In this document: one piece after another, positions 23,803 through 32,448 of the stretch
Layout of the letters: the number at the start of each line of letters is the position of its first letter
How positions within the stretch are numbered: the first letter of the stretch is position 1
Source: Thermoplasmata archaeon
GTDB taxonomy: Archaea > Thermoplasmatota > Thermoplasmata > Thermoplasmatales > Thermoplasmataceae
Direction of reading: 5' to 3'
DNA length: 36,638 bases
Assembly: GCA_021822985.1 (NCBI GenBank)
Contig: JAKAPZ010000009.1
Span: 1-36,638, forward strand
Notes under the pieces: model-generated
Told to the model about the DNA's origin: nothing
Seen by the model: the letters and a program-made list of their open reading frames with translations, nothing else
The model's database searches: none
Translations under genes and position numbers: made by a program

Positions 23803-24780
23803 ATGGGTCTTTTCCTGAGCGATATCATCGATGCTTCAAGGACAAAGCCGCATAAAGACGGCCAGACAATGGTACTGGACAGGATATCGGGCAATCCCTC
23901 CACATTTGCGCAATCCATTTCCCAGTATATAGATGTTGCAAAGATAGGATGGGGGATACCATTCCTTCTGGACACGGAATTTCTTGACAGGTGGGTCAGT
24001 GCATGGAATGATCTGGGAGTGAGTGTTTCCAACGGCGGGACACTTCTGGAATATTGTGTGACAAAGCAGAAACAGGAAAAGTGTCTGCGTGCACTTCACA
24101 TGCATGGATTCCGCACATTTGAGATCAGTGAAGGGATCATCGAAATACCAAATAACGAGAAGAAGGCAATGGCAGAACTGGCAAGATCTCTGGAAATGAG
24201 GCTGCACATAGAAGTTGGAAAAAAAGATCTGAGGAATCAGCTTTCGCTGAGCACCACGCTGGAGAAAATAGGAGCGGCAATGGATCTTGATCCTGATATT
24301 GTTATAGTGGAGGGAAGGGAATCAGGCAAGGGTGTGGCCATATATGATGAATCAGGGAAAATAAAGTGGGACTGGGTGGATGCCATCATTTCCGAATTTG
24401 GAATGAAGAAGATAATGTTTGAGGCACCGCAGGAAGTGCAGCAGACAGAACTCATAATAAGGCTGGGAAAGGAAGTGAATCTTGGGAATGTGGCCCTGGG
24501 AAGCGTTGCTGCCCTGGAATCCCAAAGGCAAAGTATCAGGGGAGACACCTTCGGGGCACATCCAAGGCAACCGGACATCAATGGAGGCCCATCTCCCAGA
24601 TTTGTATTTTTCATAATAAGCACACATGGTGCAATAGATCAGGAGAAAATAATGAATCTGACAGGGCTCAACAGAAGGACTACCCAGAATTCACTTTCAT
24701 CCCTCATCAGGCAGGGCCTCATAAGGGAAACCAGGGATATGACAGATCTGAGAAAGAAGCTATATTCTTTGAACTCATAA
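23803..24780 (+). CDS. Phosphosulfolactate-synthase-like (ComA) domain fused to a C-terminal winged helix
   Basis: Residues 1 to about 260 follow the ComA family: TKPHKDGQTMVLDR, the DVAKIGWGIPFLL strand, SNGGTLLEYC, FEISEGIIEIP, LHIEVGKKD, IVEGRESGKGVAIYD, KIMFEAPQEVQQ and EVNLGNVALGSVAALESQR...GDTF. ComA adds sulfite to phosphoenolpyruvate, giving phosphosulfolactate, the first step to coenzyme M; plant HSA32 is a related non-enzymatic member. Residues about 265-325 form a MarR-like winged helix (IDQEKIMNLTGLNRRTTQNS, SSLIRQGLIRET). The fusion, and the position back-to-back with the sulfite-making cysH-sat, suggest either a sulfite-consuming enzyme that regulates itself or a sensor for sulfite or PEP. 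No other coenzyme M gene is nearby. Leaderless ATG start. Confidence 0.8.
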   Translation: MGLFLSDIIDASRTKPHKDGQTMVLDRISGNPSTFAQSISQYIDVAKIGWGIPFLLDTEFLDRWVSAWNDLGVSVSNGGTLLEYCVTKQKQEKCLRALHMHGFRTFEISEGIIEIPNNEKKAMAELARSLEMRLHIEVGKKDLRNQLSLSTTLEKIGAAMDLDPDIVIVEGRESGKGVAIYDESGKIKWDWVDAIISEFGMKKIMFEAPQEVQQTELIIRLGKEVNLGNVALGSVAALESQRQSIRGDTFGAHPRQPDINGGPSPRFVFFIISTHGAIDQEKIMNLTGLNRRTTQNSLSSLIRQGLIRETRDMTDLRKKLYSLNS

Positions 24781-24933
24781 ACTTAGAAGAATTACAACTT
24801 TATGGGCAAGGAAGCCACTTATCTAGCAATGAGAGATGTCTGTAAGAAAATATCCTGAAAGAGCAATATGAGCGATCTTGTTTCGAAAACGCATAAATGA
24901 AAAACATATTATATATAATTCAATTGACACTGC

Positions 24934-25713
24934 ATGGATAATTCTACCAATTCGAAGAGATACTGCCACAAATGTGGAAACGAAGTTACGGAGGGAGATG
25001 TCTGCCAGAGTTGCGGTGCAAAACAAATGTCCTTAACAAAAGGTTCTTCTTGGGGTGAAGTGGATCATAATGCTTTGAATTACTTCAGAATGGCTTCGCT
25101 AATACAGATTTTTGGTTCGATTGGGCCACTTCTTTTGACAGTATCCAGTTCATCTTTTCTGTATCTCTCTTTCAGTACGAGTTCTGGAGGTATACCACAA
25201 ACTCTATTATTCATGCTCATCCTCGTGGTCATAGCCATCCTTATCTTCTCTGCAAGCATGTACTTATACAGCAAATCTTTTAAGGAATTGATGGAAAAAG
25301 ACAAATTCAAGTTCTCATTCCCTCACACAGGAGCCTTGATCCTGACTTTCATCGTCATATTCATTGCCCTTGGGTTGCTCTATATTGTCTCGTTATTAGC
25401 AAGCTTAACAACAGTAACCGCCACCTCGACATCATACAATGGATCATCGGTTTCTCCGGTTTTTGCAAGCATGATTGCTGTTTTTGGATTGCTCGGGCTT
25501 CTTGGCATAATATCATTTGTAGGTTATATAGGGCTCTTAATGGGACAGTGGAGAGTGGGAACAGAATACAACTCAGATTTGATACATATTGGAACAATCC
25601 TGAGTCTTATCCCAGTTATATCGATATTGGGGCCCATACTTTTCTTCATATCTTCAACCAAGATTTTGGGAAGCATGAAAACAACACAGGAAGGCCCCCT
25701 TTCGGCCCCATAA
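24934..25713 (+). CDS. Zinc-ribbon multi-span membrane protein (DUF973-like), copy 1
   Basis: A 259-aa protein that begins with a Cys4 zinc ribbon (YCHKCGNEV...DVCQSCGA, residues about 11-29). A membrane part of about five hydrophobic spans follows, with the motifs NYFRMASLIQIFGSIGPLL, YLYSKSFKEL, PHTGALIL and LGPILFFISSTKI. The layout resembles archaeal DUF973 proteins with a zinc-ribbon head; function unknown. A TATATATA box centred 23 nt before the ATG makes it a separate leaderless transcript. A hairpin terminator follows. The next gene is a diverged paralogue with the same motifs. The region is more AT-rich than its metabolic neighbours. Confidence 0.68.
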   Translation: MDNSTNSKRYCHKCGNEVTEGDVCQSCGAKQMSLTKGSSWGEVDHNALNYFRMASLIQIFGSIGPLLLTVSSSSFLYLSFSTSSGGIPQTLLFMLILVVIAILIFSASMYLYSKSFKELMEKDKFKFSFPHTGALILTFIVIFIALGLLYIVSLLASLTTVTATSTSYNGSSVSPVFASMIAVFGLLGLLGIISFVGYIGLLMGQWRVGTEYNSDLIHIGTILSLIPVISILGPILFFISSTKILGSMKTTQEGPLSAP

Positions 25714-25731
25714 ATTTTACCATACCAAAAT

Positions 25732-25760
25732 GCCTTTAATCAAAAGGCTAAATTTTTATT
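25732..25760 (+). terminator. Hairpin plus T-rich terminator
   Basis: GCCTTT (25732-25737) pairs with AAAGGC (25743-25748) around a five-base loop, followed by TAAATTTTTATTTAT. It follows the first zinc-ribbon gene by about 20 nt. Confidence 0.5.
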
Positions 25761-25901
25761 TATCACTTTTCAGAATCTGATCTTTTCATTATATTGTTGG
25801 ATATTATGAATAGAAAAAATTTTTTGTTCGATCCTTCTCTGGGTCATTCCATGCTTATGCATATAGACAATGATTAATATACAACATTATTTTTCGCTCT
25901 T

Positions 25902-26678
25902 GTGTCATTTCTAGGGCGAAAGCATTTAATTTGCGCAAAGTGTGAAAATATAATTCCTGCTATGCTAAATTGCCCACTTTGTGGAGCGAGGCAGAGAACA
26001 GTAGGATCGTCAGAAAAGAAGATAAAAGTTCAGGAGAAAGATTTTCAAACTGCAAGAATGCACTACGTTTCCATGATCCATTTCAGAACCGGCTCAATTT
26101 TAAGTGTCGCCGGCTATGCAATATCATTGCTGCTTCTGATTCTGTTGATTTATATTGATGGATTTATGCAGACAGGAAGTTTTCCCGTACAAATGTGGAT
26201 ATTTTTTCTCATTTTGTTAATAGTAGTGATCATAATGACAATCAATATAATTGAAATGTATTTCTACGCAAAATCTTTCCGGATAATGAATAATATAGGA
26301 TATACGAATTTCTCCCTTCCTTACACTGGAACAATCATACTGATTTTTACGGAAATTTTATCTATTTTTGGTGTTCTATATTATATCAATCTGATAGGAA
26401 CAATAACTACCCAAATCCAGCAATCATTTCTCTTTCTAGCTGTTTTTGTTTTGGTCATCTTATTCCTGTGGTTCATAGGGCAAGTTTGCCTTTTGACAGG
26501 AATGTGGAGAATGTGTTTAGTGTATGATTCCACATTAATGCGATCAGGAGTATGGGCCACCGTATTGTTTTCAATAATATTTCCTGTATTGCCATTTCTT
26601 GGCCCCATACTATTGTCCATTTCTTCAAACGATATTGTACAGGGCATGGAGTATGAATTGGAAAAAATGGTTGTATAG
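25902..26678 (+). CDS. Zinc-ribbon multi-span membrane protein (DUF973-like), copy 2
   Basis: Paralogue of the preceding gene: a Cys4 ribbon (CAKCENIIPAMLNCPLCGA, residues about 11-29) and then about five spans with the matching motifs MYFYAKSFRIM, LPYTGTIIL, CLLTGMWRMC and LGPILLSISSNDI. The sequence identity looks low, so the duplication is old. The start is GTG at 25902, and TTAATATA centred 24 nt upstream supports a leaderless message. It converges on the 8-oxoguanine glycosylase gene with only 2 nt between stops. Role unknown; the ribbon and membrane part suggest a membrane-tethered regulator or assembly factor, but nothing in the sequence proves this. Confidence 0.66.
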   Translation: MSFLGRKHLICAKCENIIPAMLNCPLCGARQRTVGSSEKKIKVQEKDFQTARMHYVSMIHFRTGSILSVAGYAISLLLLILLIYIDGFMQTGSFPVQMWIFFLILLIVVIIMTINIIEMYFYAKSFRIMNNIGYTNFSLPYTGTIILIFTEILSIFGVLYYINLIGTITTQIQQSFLFLAVFVLVILFLWFIGQVCLLTGMWRMCLVYDSTLMRSGVWATVLFSIIFPVLPFLGPILLSISSNDIVQGMEYELEKMVV

Positions 26679-26680
26679 TT

Positions 26681-27307
26681 TTATTTTATCAGCTTTCCTG
26701 TTGCTATTTTCCACATGTATAGATCAAGAATCCCGGGCTCAATAGAAAATTCCTCTGCCTTTTTGGTGATTATCTTTTCCATCTCATAATATCTTTTCCT
26801 GTTAAGCGGTTTGTTTTCCGAATTGAATCCAGGCGCGACCATTCTGATTATATGCTTATCCAGTATGGCAAAGGAGAAAACACCACAATTTCTCAGGAAG
26901 TGAGAAGCTTCCTTGTAACCTATTCCTGTTAGCATTTCCACGAGAAATTCCCTCGCGGCCCATGGATCGGGGTGATTCAGTATCATGGGAAGCTCTCTCG
27001 CAACCCACCTGTTTGAGGTTATGTACCTGCTCCTTGTATTGTAGAATCTGTATCTTGCATTTTTCAGTGCATTCCGGAGATCCACTTCATTCATATCCAT
27101 AAAAGGCTTTGGCCCCAACTGTTCCTGCATGCTTATGCCAAGTTCTGCAGAAGTGTTTGCCGTAAGGATGCAGAAACTGAGTTCGAAGAATATGCTTTCC
27201 GGTTCGCTATTCCTGAATGACCTGAATTGCTCCAACTTCCTTTGAACTTCTATCCTGAAATCGGAATCCATCAATTCTGCTACACTTCTTGCCCAGTCTT
27301 CAGACAT
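26681..27307 (-). CDS. ogg: 8-oxoguanine DNA glycosylase/AP lyase (Ogg2 type)
   Basis: Excises 8-oxoguanine and nicks the abasic site. The helix-hairpin-helix with the catalytic residues reads LTGIGYKEASHFLRNCG, with Lys132 the Schiff-base nucleophile, and AILDKHIIR contains Asp150. The compact 208-aa size and the C-terminal Lys-containing end (WKIATGKLIK) match the archaeal Ogg2 family characterised in Methanocaldococcus and Sulfolobus. The ATG at 27307 is divergent from the PLD-like gene, with a single near-palindromic TATA element midway. Co-regulation with that gene is likely. Confidence 0.9.
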   Translation of the reverse strand: MSEDWARSVAELMDSDFRIEVQRKLEQFRSFRNSEPESIFFELSFCILTANTSAELGISMQEQLGPKPFMDMNEVDLRNALKNARYRFYNTRSRYITSNRWVARELPMILNHPDPWAAREFLVEMLTGIGYKEASHFLRNCGVFSFAILDKHIIRMVAPGFNSENKPLNRKRYYEMEKIITKKAEEFSIEPGILDLYMWKIATGKLIK

Positions 27308-27326
27308 TTCACCCTGCTATGAGAAT

Positions 27327-27339
27327 CTTTATCAAAAAG
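27327..27339. promoter_or_regulatory. Single near-palindromic TATA box serving two divergent genes
   Basis: CTTTATCAAAAAG reads as TATA-like on both strands. Its centre (27333) is 26 nt from the ogg start at 27307 and 25 nt from the PLD-like start at 27358, the leaderless spacing used elsewhere here. No other TATA candidate exists in this 50-nt gap. Confidence 0.55.
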
Positions 27340-27357
27340 TCTTGCATCTATACGATA

Positions 27358-28260
27358 ATGAAAATATACGCAGAACCAGATTCCGGTATCACACCCGTTC
27401 TTGAATTCATCAAAAGAAGCAGGGGGCATCTCAACATGAACTATTACCTTCTTGATCATAAAGATATCATCAAGGAGATAGAGAATGCTGTCAGCAGAAA
27501 GGTGCAGGTGAGAATAATAGTTGATGGCCATCCATATGGAGGAAACCAGGGTGAAAGCATAGATTCACTGCGCAAAACCGGAGCACAGGTCAATTTTTCC
27601 CCTTCCAGATTTGATGGAAATGAAGTTTTTGATCATGCAAAATACATGTTCAACGAGAGCGAATACATGATTGGCACTGCAAACCTCACGCAGGATGCTT
27701 TTACCAAAAACAGGGAATATCTGGTGGAAGGAAATGAAAAGAAGATCTACAGATCGATGATGAGCATATTCGAGTCTGACTGGGAGGGAAAAAGGGCCGG
27801 AATATACGCAAGAAAATATTTGGTAGTTTCTCCCGATTCCCAGAACCTGTTGCTGGAAATTATAAGGGGTGCAAAAAAGCTGGATATTGAAACAGAGGAA
27901 CTTGGAGACGACAAGGCTGTTATAGAGGCCCTGGGTGCAAAGGGGAAAAGGGCAAGAATCATTCTCCCATCCAGCATTTCTCCCGCAGACAAGCTTAACG
28001 TCAAAGAACTCACAGACAGGGAGGTGAATGTAAGGTATTGTTCCGCAGATAACCTTTACATTCATGCAAAGGTAATAAACACGGGAAAGATTGTTTTCAT
28101 AGGATCGCAGAATTTTTCATCCACCAGCCTCATGAGGAACAGGGAAGTGGGAATAATAATCAGGAAGGGCGGAATTAAAAGAATTGTCTCAGCACATTTC
28201 TCATCTGACTGGAAAAAATCCTATGAACCAGGAAAAAAACCTAAGGGAAAAAAGAATTAA
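27358..28260 (+). CDS. Phospholipase-D-superfamily protein
   Basis: Two PLD-type half domains in 300 aa. The first active-site segment is [20 protein letters not shown] and the second is [20 protein letters not shown]. Each keeps the His and Lys of HxK and the downstream GTAN/GSQN motif, but the Asp of the classical HKD is replaced. That pattern occurs in small PLD-like nucleases as well as lipases. There is no signal peptide, which favours an intracellular nuclease or phosphodiesterase. I start at the ATG at 27358 because the TATA element is centred 25 nt before it; a longer reading would begin inside the ogg gene. It ends overlapping the urocanase stop by 4 nt. Confidence 0.8.
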   Translation: MKIYAEPDSGITPVLEFIKRSRGHLNMNYYLLDHKDIIKEIENAVSRKVQVRIIVDGHPYGGNQGESIDSLRKTGAQVNFSPSRFDGNEVFDHAKYMFNESEYMIGTANLTQDAFTKNREYLVEGNEKKIYRSMMSIFESDWEGKRAGIYARKYLVVSPDSQNLLLEIIRGAKKLDIETEELGDDKAVIEALGAKGKRARIILPSSISPADKLNVKELTDREVNVRYCSADNLYIHAKVINTGKIVFIGSQNFSSTSLMRNREVGIIIRKGGIKRIVSAHFSSDWKKSYEPGKKPKGKKN

Positions 28261-29936
28261 GTGTCTCCCCCATATTCCTTGAATATGGGAACCTTGAATT
28301 TAACTCCCTTTTTCAGTATGTCCCTTGAACTTTCGTAGCCTGCATCTGCATGCCTTATCACTCCAATTCCGGAATCTGCATTCAGTACCTTCCTTGCCCT
28401 CTCCTCAGCCTCCTTTGAGCCGTCCACCACAAGAACAAATCCAGCATGTATTGCATTTCCTATGCCTGTCCCCCCTCCATGGTGGAGTGATACCCATGTT
28501 GCACCGGATGCAATATTGAGCATTGCATTGAGAACGGGCCAGTCTGCTATGGCATCGCTTCCATCCTTCATGTTCTCAGTTTCCCTGTATGGGGAAGCAA
28601 CAGAACCTGTGTCGTGATGATCTCTGCCGATTGCAACAGGCGCAGTCACCTCTCCGCTCTTCACGAGATCATTTATGAGAACGCCTATCTTTTCCCTTTC
28701 ACCGTAAGCTGCATAGCATATCCTTGCAGGAAGACCCTGGAACTTAACCTTCTCTCTTGCGAGTTTCAGCCAATTTACAAGTGATTCATTGTAGCCAAGG
28801 TGATATTCCAGTTCCTTATCTATCCTGAATATGTCTTCGGGGTTTCCAGAAAGTGCGACCCACCTGAATGGGCCGGAACCGACTGCAAAAAGATCCCTGA
28901 TGTAGGCAGGAACATATCCCTGAATATCGAATGCCCTCCTCTCTCCGCCCTCTTTCGCCCTGGTTCTCAGGTTATTTCCATAGTCGAACACTCTTGAGCC
29001 CTTTTCCCTGAAGGAGAGTATGGCTTTCACCTCTTTCACAATGGAAGCATACACTGCCTCCCTGTATTTTATAGGATCATCAGTTCTGAATTTTTCGGCA
29101 GACTGCGGAGAATATCCTTCCGGAATGTATCCCACATTTATGTCGTGTGCAGCAGTCTGATCCGTAACGATATCCGGGACAATTCCTCTCCTGAGAAGTT
29201 CCAGATACACGGTTGCAGCATTCCCAAGGAGGCCAATGGAAAGTGGTTTGCCTGCATGGACGTATTCATCCTTCATCCTGAGGGCCTCATCCAGATCATG
29301 GGCCTGAACATCCAGATATTTTCCTCTCAGTCTCCTGTCTATCTTATCCTGATCAACATCCACTATGATTCCAACTCCATTGTTCATGGTGATGGCAAGC
29401 GGCTGGGCCCCACCCATTTCTCCCAATCCTGAAGAAAGAATCCATTTCCCTGCCAGATTCTCTGCACCAAACTCCTTCTTTGCTATGGCATGCAGCGTTT
29501 CATATGTACCCTGCAGTATGCCCTGCGATCCAATGTATATCCAGCTCCCTGCAGTCATCTGGCCAAACATGGTGAGACCCCTCTTCTCAAGATCCCAGAA
29601 TATATCGTCCGTTGCCCATTTTGGAACTATCTGTGCATTTGAAATCAGTACCCTTGGCGCATCCTTCGAAGTCTTGAATGCACCCACAGGTTTTCCGGAC
29701 TGTATCAAGAGAGTCTCATCGGAGTAGAGTTCTCTGAGCATTGCAATAATCTCATCAAAATCTCTCCACGATCTTGCTGCTTTCCCCTTTCCTCCATAGA
29801 CTATGAGATTATCAGGATCTCTTGCGACCTCCGGATCAAGATTGTTCATAATAAGCCTGAATGCGGCTTCCTGCTGCCAGCCTCTGGTATTCAGGGTTTT
29901 CCCCCTCGGGGCCTTTATCACTCTCTTATTTTCCAT
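28257..29936 (-). CDS. hutU: Urocanate hydratase (urocanase)
   Basis: Second step of histidine degradation, hydrating urocanate to imidazolonepropionate with tightly bound NAD. The 559-aa length is typical. Motifs seen are [13 protein letters not shown] at the N-terminus, [15 protein letters not shown], the NAD-binding [15 protein letters not shown] and the later DQTAAHD region; [21 protein letters not shown] near residue 490 is strongly conserved in urocanases. Other hut genes are not in the window. The gene has AT-rich TATA-like sequence upstream (29949-29965). It borders a 600-nt stretch without intact genes. Confidence 0.96.
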   Translation of the reverse strand: MENKRVIKAPRGKTLNTRGWQQEAAFRLIMNNLDPEVARDPDNLIVYGGKGKAARSWRDFDEIIAMLRELYSDETLLIQSGKPVGAFKTSKDAPRVLISNAQIVPKWATDDIFWDLEKRGLTMFGQMTAGSWIYIGSQGILQGTYETLHAIAKKEFGAENLAGKWILSSGLGEMGGAQPLAITMNNGVGIIVDVDQDKIDRRLRGKYLDVQAHDLDEALRMKDEYVHAGKPLSIGLLGNAATVYLELLRRGIVPDIVTDQTAAHDINVGYIPEGYSPQSAEKFRTDDPIKYREAVYASIVKEVKAILSFREKGSRVFDYGNNLRTRAKEGGERRAFDIQGYVPAYIRDLFAVGSGPFRWVALSGNPEDIFRIDKELEYHLGYNESLVNWLKLAREKVKFQGLPARICYAAYGEREKIGVLINDLVKSGEVTAPVAIGRDHHDTGSVASPYRETENMKDGSDAIADWPVLNAMLNIASGATWVSLHHGGGTGIGNAIHAGFVLVVDGSKEAEERARKVLNADSGIGVIRHADAGYESSRDILKKGVKFKVPIFKEYGGDT

Positions 29937-30033
29937 GCCTGTTCATACTTATATACGTTTTAATTTTTTCATTACAAGGAGACTGTCAAATTATAGTTGA
30001 AATTTTACTGCATCTCAACATGGAACCGAAATC

Positions 30034-30219
30034 ATGAAATGCTTTCATAATATAGGATTATGTGCACATGCACAACGTCCGCAACATCATATCAGGTTAA
30101 GGATGAAATCCTCACTTAGGAAAGCATCTGAAATATGTATGAACTTTCCTGGAATCAGTATATCGCATGAAACAGTCAGAAATGCCGCGCCTGGCATTCC
30201 CACACACTTGAGAAGATGA
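30034..30219 (+). pseudogene. Possible transposase remnant
   Basis: A 61-codon open stretch whose central part (SLRKASEICMNFPGISISHE, then TVR) looks like the helix-turn-helix region of archaeal DDE transposases, where a phrase of the type ISHETV is common. The upstream and downstream parts are missing and the end is nonsense-like. No intact element or terminal repeats were found, so this is at best a fragment. Confidence 0.35.
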
Positions 30220-30237
30220 AAACATCAGGAAAGATAA

Positions 30238-30271
30238 TGGTATAGTATTGCAATTGGGAAACCCTATACCA
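30238..30271. repeat. 8-bp perfect inverted repeat
   Basis: TGGTATAG (30238-30245) and CTATACCA (30264-30271) flank an 18-nt loop. It might be the end of a decayed insertion element or a regulator site; there is no nearby start codon. Confidence 0.35.
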
Positions 30272-30549
30272 GAAACGATCTTTTTTCGGAAAATTGTTAC
30301 ACTTATTCATTCATTGAGTATGGTCTCAGAGGTGTAATACAAGAAAGAGATCAATATCATCATATCCATCCATGTTCAGTCCTAAACATAGTTATAATAG
30401 CAAATGTAAAGTTTAATTTGCAAAGGACAAAAAATCAAGTAATACTGATTTTATTCCTAAGTCTGTGTCAAACAGGGAGAAATGTGCCACCAATATGGCC
30501 TGTTCTGTCAAATAGGCAATATATCTTTCACTAAGTTTTTGTATCCTAA

Positions 30550-31383
30550 TCATAAATTTAGTCTCTTGATTCTTTTCGAAATTCTTCTTGATACTCTCCT
30601 GATAACTTTCTCGGATGTATAACTCTCATTGACAAAATCACGAATAAGTAGCATGCTCGCCTTCAGATTCTCAGGATTTTCCAGGTGGATAAGAGCGAAC
30701 TTATCAGACAGGATTTCATATCTTTCAATCAATATTATAAACATTCCCAGCGAGAAAATACATAAAGCTGCAATTGTCACCAAAATATACAAAAAAACAA
30801 TTAAAAGGCCAAGAATTGAAAACAAACAGATAGAGAAAACCAGGATCATCAATGATAAAACAAATGTGTGCGCCAGACGTCTCTTAATCTTATCATCTTC
30901 ATAATCGGCATGGCCAAGCTCATGTAAAATTAGTGGATCAAGTTCCTTTGAGGTGATATTTTTTGCCAATCTCTCATCGATGAAAATTTCCACATTTTCT
31001 ATGTTCCCTCTTGTAAATAATGGTGGAAATTTTCCACTATTGATGAAAGTTTTAATCAATATTCCATTTCTGGCTATTTCTTCAAATTTCCCGGAATAAT
31101 AAACTGATAGTTCATCATCGTCAATGTTTATCAAACTGTATCTGTTGTACTTTCTTAGTGTTCCAGAAAACGGAATATCATTGGTTTCTGAGCTTGGTTT
31201 AAAAAATAGATAATAATTCACAACTCCTATAATAACCAAAATAACAAGCATAAAAGCCAGAGAATAGATAAAATTGAAAGAAAATTGTGGAAATAGATAC
31301 ACCAAAATACCAGAAATAAGCAGAATAGAAAAATATATGTAAATTCCCAATATTTTTTTAGACATTTTATTCAATTTAGGCAC
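30550..31383 (-). CDS. M48-like membrane zinc metalloprotease
   Basis: A 277-aa protein with two N-terminal spans (about 10-31 and 40-61), a soluble catalytic part with the zinc motif HELGH at 154-158, a further hydrophobic pair (about 172-218), and ERYEILSDKFAL around 222-233, supplying the probable third zinc ligand. This arrangement is that of M48 (HtpX) or M56 proteases. The family is usually involved in membrane protein quality control. The start is GTG at 31383, with a TTTATAAAT box about 22 nt upstream. Codon use is AT- and Lys/Ile-rich, unlike the core genes, and it sits between transposase remnants, so it was probably acquired. Confidence 0.75.
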   Translation of the reverse strand: MPKLNKMSKKILGIYIYFSILLISGILVYLFPQFSFNFIYSLAFMLVILVIIGVVNYYLFFKPSSETNDIPFSGTLRKYNRYSLINIDDDELSVYYSGKFEEIARNGILIKTFINSGKFPPLFTRGNIENVEIFIDERLAKNITSKELDPLILHELGHADYEDDKIKRRLAHTFVLSLMILVFSICLFSILGLLIVFLYILVTIAALCIFSLGMFIILIERYEILSDKFALIHLENPENLKASMLLIRDFVNESYTSEKVIRRVSRRISKRIKRLNL

Positions 31384-31462
31384 TTCCTAATAGAAATCAT
31401 TTATAAAAAAGATAGTGTACTGAATCCGCTGTAAAATTGAAGGGGCCCTGCACAATTCAGAT

Positions 31463-31818
31463 TTGAAGAGGCGAAAATATGCAGACCAATTGGAAGTAAT
31501 GATAGGTAGTTTTCTTCAGGAAAGAAAGGAAGAAAAACTCAGTGGAATCTTTTCTCAACACATTTATGTAAGGGATGCAAGAATGCCGGCATCCTCTCTT
31601 CCATATGAAAGATCAGATGACAGAAAGGGCCCAGGAACTGTCCAAGAAATTGAAAACCGAAGACTGGAGAAGGAGAACTGGAACTGAAGAAATTACACAC
31701 CTCCATACTGTTGGAATCATACTTACGGGGTGTTTCAACACGCAGCATCAGGAATGTTGTTGAAACATTGAGTATGGGAAATATCTCGCTCGTGTTACAA
31801 ATGAAAATTTATTGTATT
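31463..31818 (+). pseudogene. Decayed IS256/Mutator-family transposase (frameshifted N-terminal part)
   Basis: Pieces of an IS256-type transposase are spread over more than one frame. In one frame, from 31463, YERSDDRKG matches the family's N-terminal signature. After a frame change, KTGEGELELKKL (from 31654) corresponds to the TRTGEIEL motif, and ESYLRGVSTRSIRNVVETLS (31714-31773) is the highly conserved YLRGVSTR helix. The segment normally found between these is deleted, and the catalytic DDE part is absent. No terminal inverted repeats were recognised. The remnant sits 50 nt from the 3' end of tRNA-Phe. Confidence 0.72.
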
Positions 31819-31867
31819 AAAGTAAAAGGAGTTACCAAAGCAGTAAATCACTGAACTTTTGGAGGTA

Positions 31868-31940
31868 TGCCGTGAGCCGGGATTGAACCAGCGACCCCCA
31901 GATCTTCAGTCTGGTGCTCTCCCTACTGAGCTATCACGGC
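31868..31940 (-). tRNA. tRNA-Phe (anticodon GAA)
   Basis: A full cloverleaf can be drawn. The acceptor stem is GCCGTGA/TCACGGC, the anticodon stem-loop is CCAGA-CTGAAGA-TCTGG with anticodon GAA at 31907-31905, and the T arm is GCTGG-TTCAATC-CCGGC. The discriminator base is A. The CCA end is not encoded, so the nearby CCA-adding enzyme is needed. No intron. Confidence 0.96.
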
Positions 31941-32040
31941 TAAGAATTCTAGGCTCATGATTATGATAATTTATTTAATCTTTAAGGAAACTGCATTTAT
32001 GAAATGCCAAGAATTTTAAGCCCTTATGCGGTACCCTTTT

Positions 32041-32421
32041 ATGATACCTGGAAAGATGAATTCCAGAGAAATGAGAAGAATGATGCAACAGATGGGTATT
32101 AAATCCACTGATATGGCAGACGTCAAAAGAGTAGTAATGGAAGCTGAGGGGAAAAAATACATTATAGATTCCCCGCAGGTAGTAGCCATAGAGGCCCAGG
32201 GGCAGAAATCATTTCAGATAACGGGAAATATGAGGGAAGTAAAGGTCACGCAGGCCGCGCCACAGAAGGAAAAGCAGGATCTGTTCCCAGCGGATGACAT
32301 AAAACTTGTTGTTGAACAGACATCATGCACAACAGAACAGGCAGTAGAGGCGCTGAAGAAGGCAGAAGGAGAACCTGCAGAAGCCATCATGTTTATACTT
32401 TCAGAGAAGAACAGCCAGTGA
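32041..32421 (+). CDS. nac: Nascent polypeptide-associated complex protein (archaeal NAC)
   Basis: Ribosome-associated homodimeric chaperone that shields emerging peptides. The NAC domain is seen from MNSREMRRMMQQMGIKSTDM through VKRVVMEAEGKKYIIDSPQVV to SFQITGNMREV. A UBA domain closes the protein (DIKLVVEQTSCTTEQAVEAL, KKAEGEPAEAIMFI). I take the ATG at 32041 (126 aa) because GAATTTTAAG is centred 25 nt before it and archaeal NACs begin with this MIPGxMN pattern; an in-frame ATG at 32026 lies too near that box. The CCA-adding enzyme gene follows after 27 nt, probably on the same transcript. Confidence 0.92.
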   Translation: MIPGKMNSREMRRMMQQMGIKSTDMADVKRVVMEAEGKKYIIDSPQVVAIEAQGQKSFQITGNMREVKVTQAAPQKEKQDLFPADDIKLVVEQTSCTTEQAVEALKKAEGEPAEAIMFILSEKNSQ

Positions 32422-32448
32422 AATGACAGAGGCATCCTATCAAAAAAG

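Larger units (their letters stand above)
29937..30549. other. AT-rich intergenic stretch with transposase debris
   Basis: About 610 nt between hutU and the M48-like gene. Apart from the hutU promoter, one transposase-like fragment (30034-30219) and an 8-bp inverted repeat (30238-30271), I see no coding or RNA structure. The composition is clearly more AT-rich than the metabolic genes around it. Confidence 0.5.

Noticed and set aside
31575-31763. Separate small gene after the M48-like protease
   Set aside because: It is one frame of the decayed IS256 transposase; the conserved motif YLRGVSTR is in another frame.
29937-31868. Integrated element bounded by tRNA-Phe att sites
   Set aside because: No second copy of the tRNA 3' end and no integrase were found, so only the accessory character is reported.
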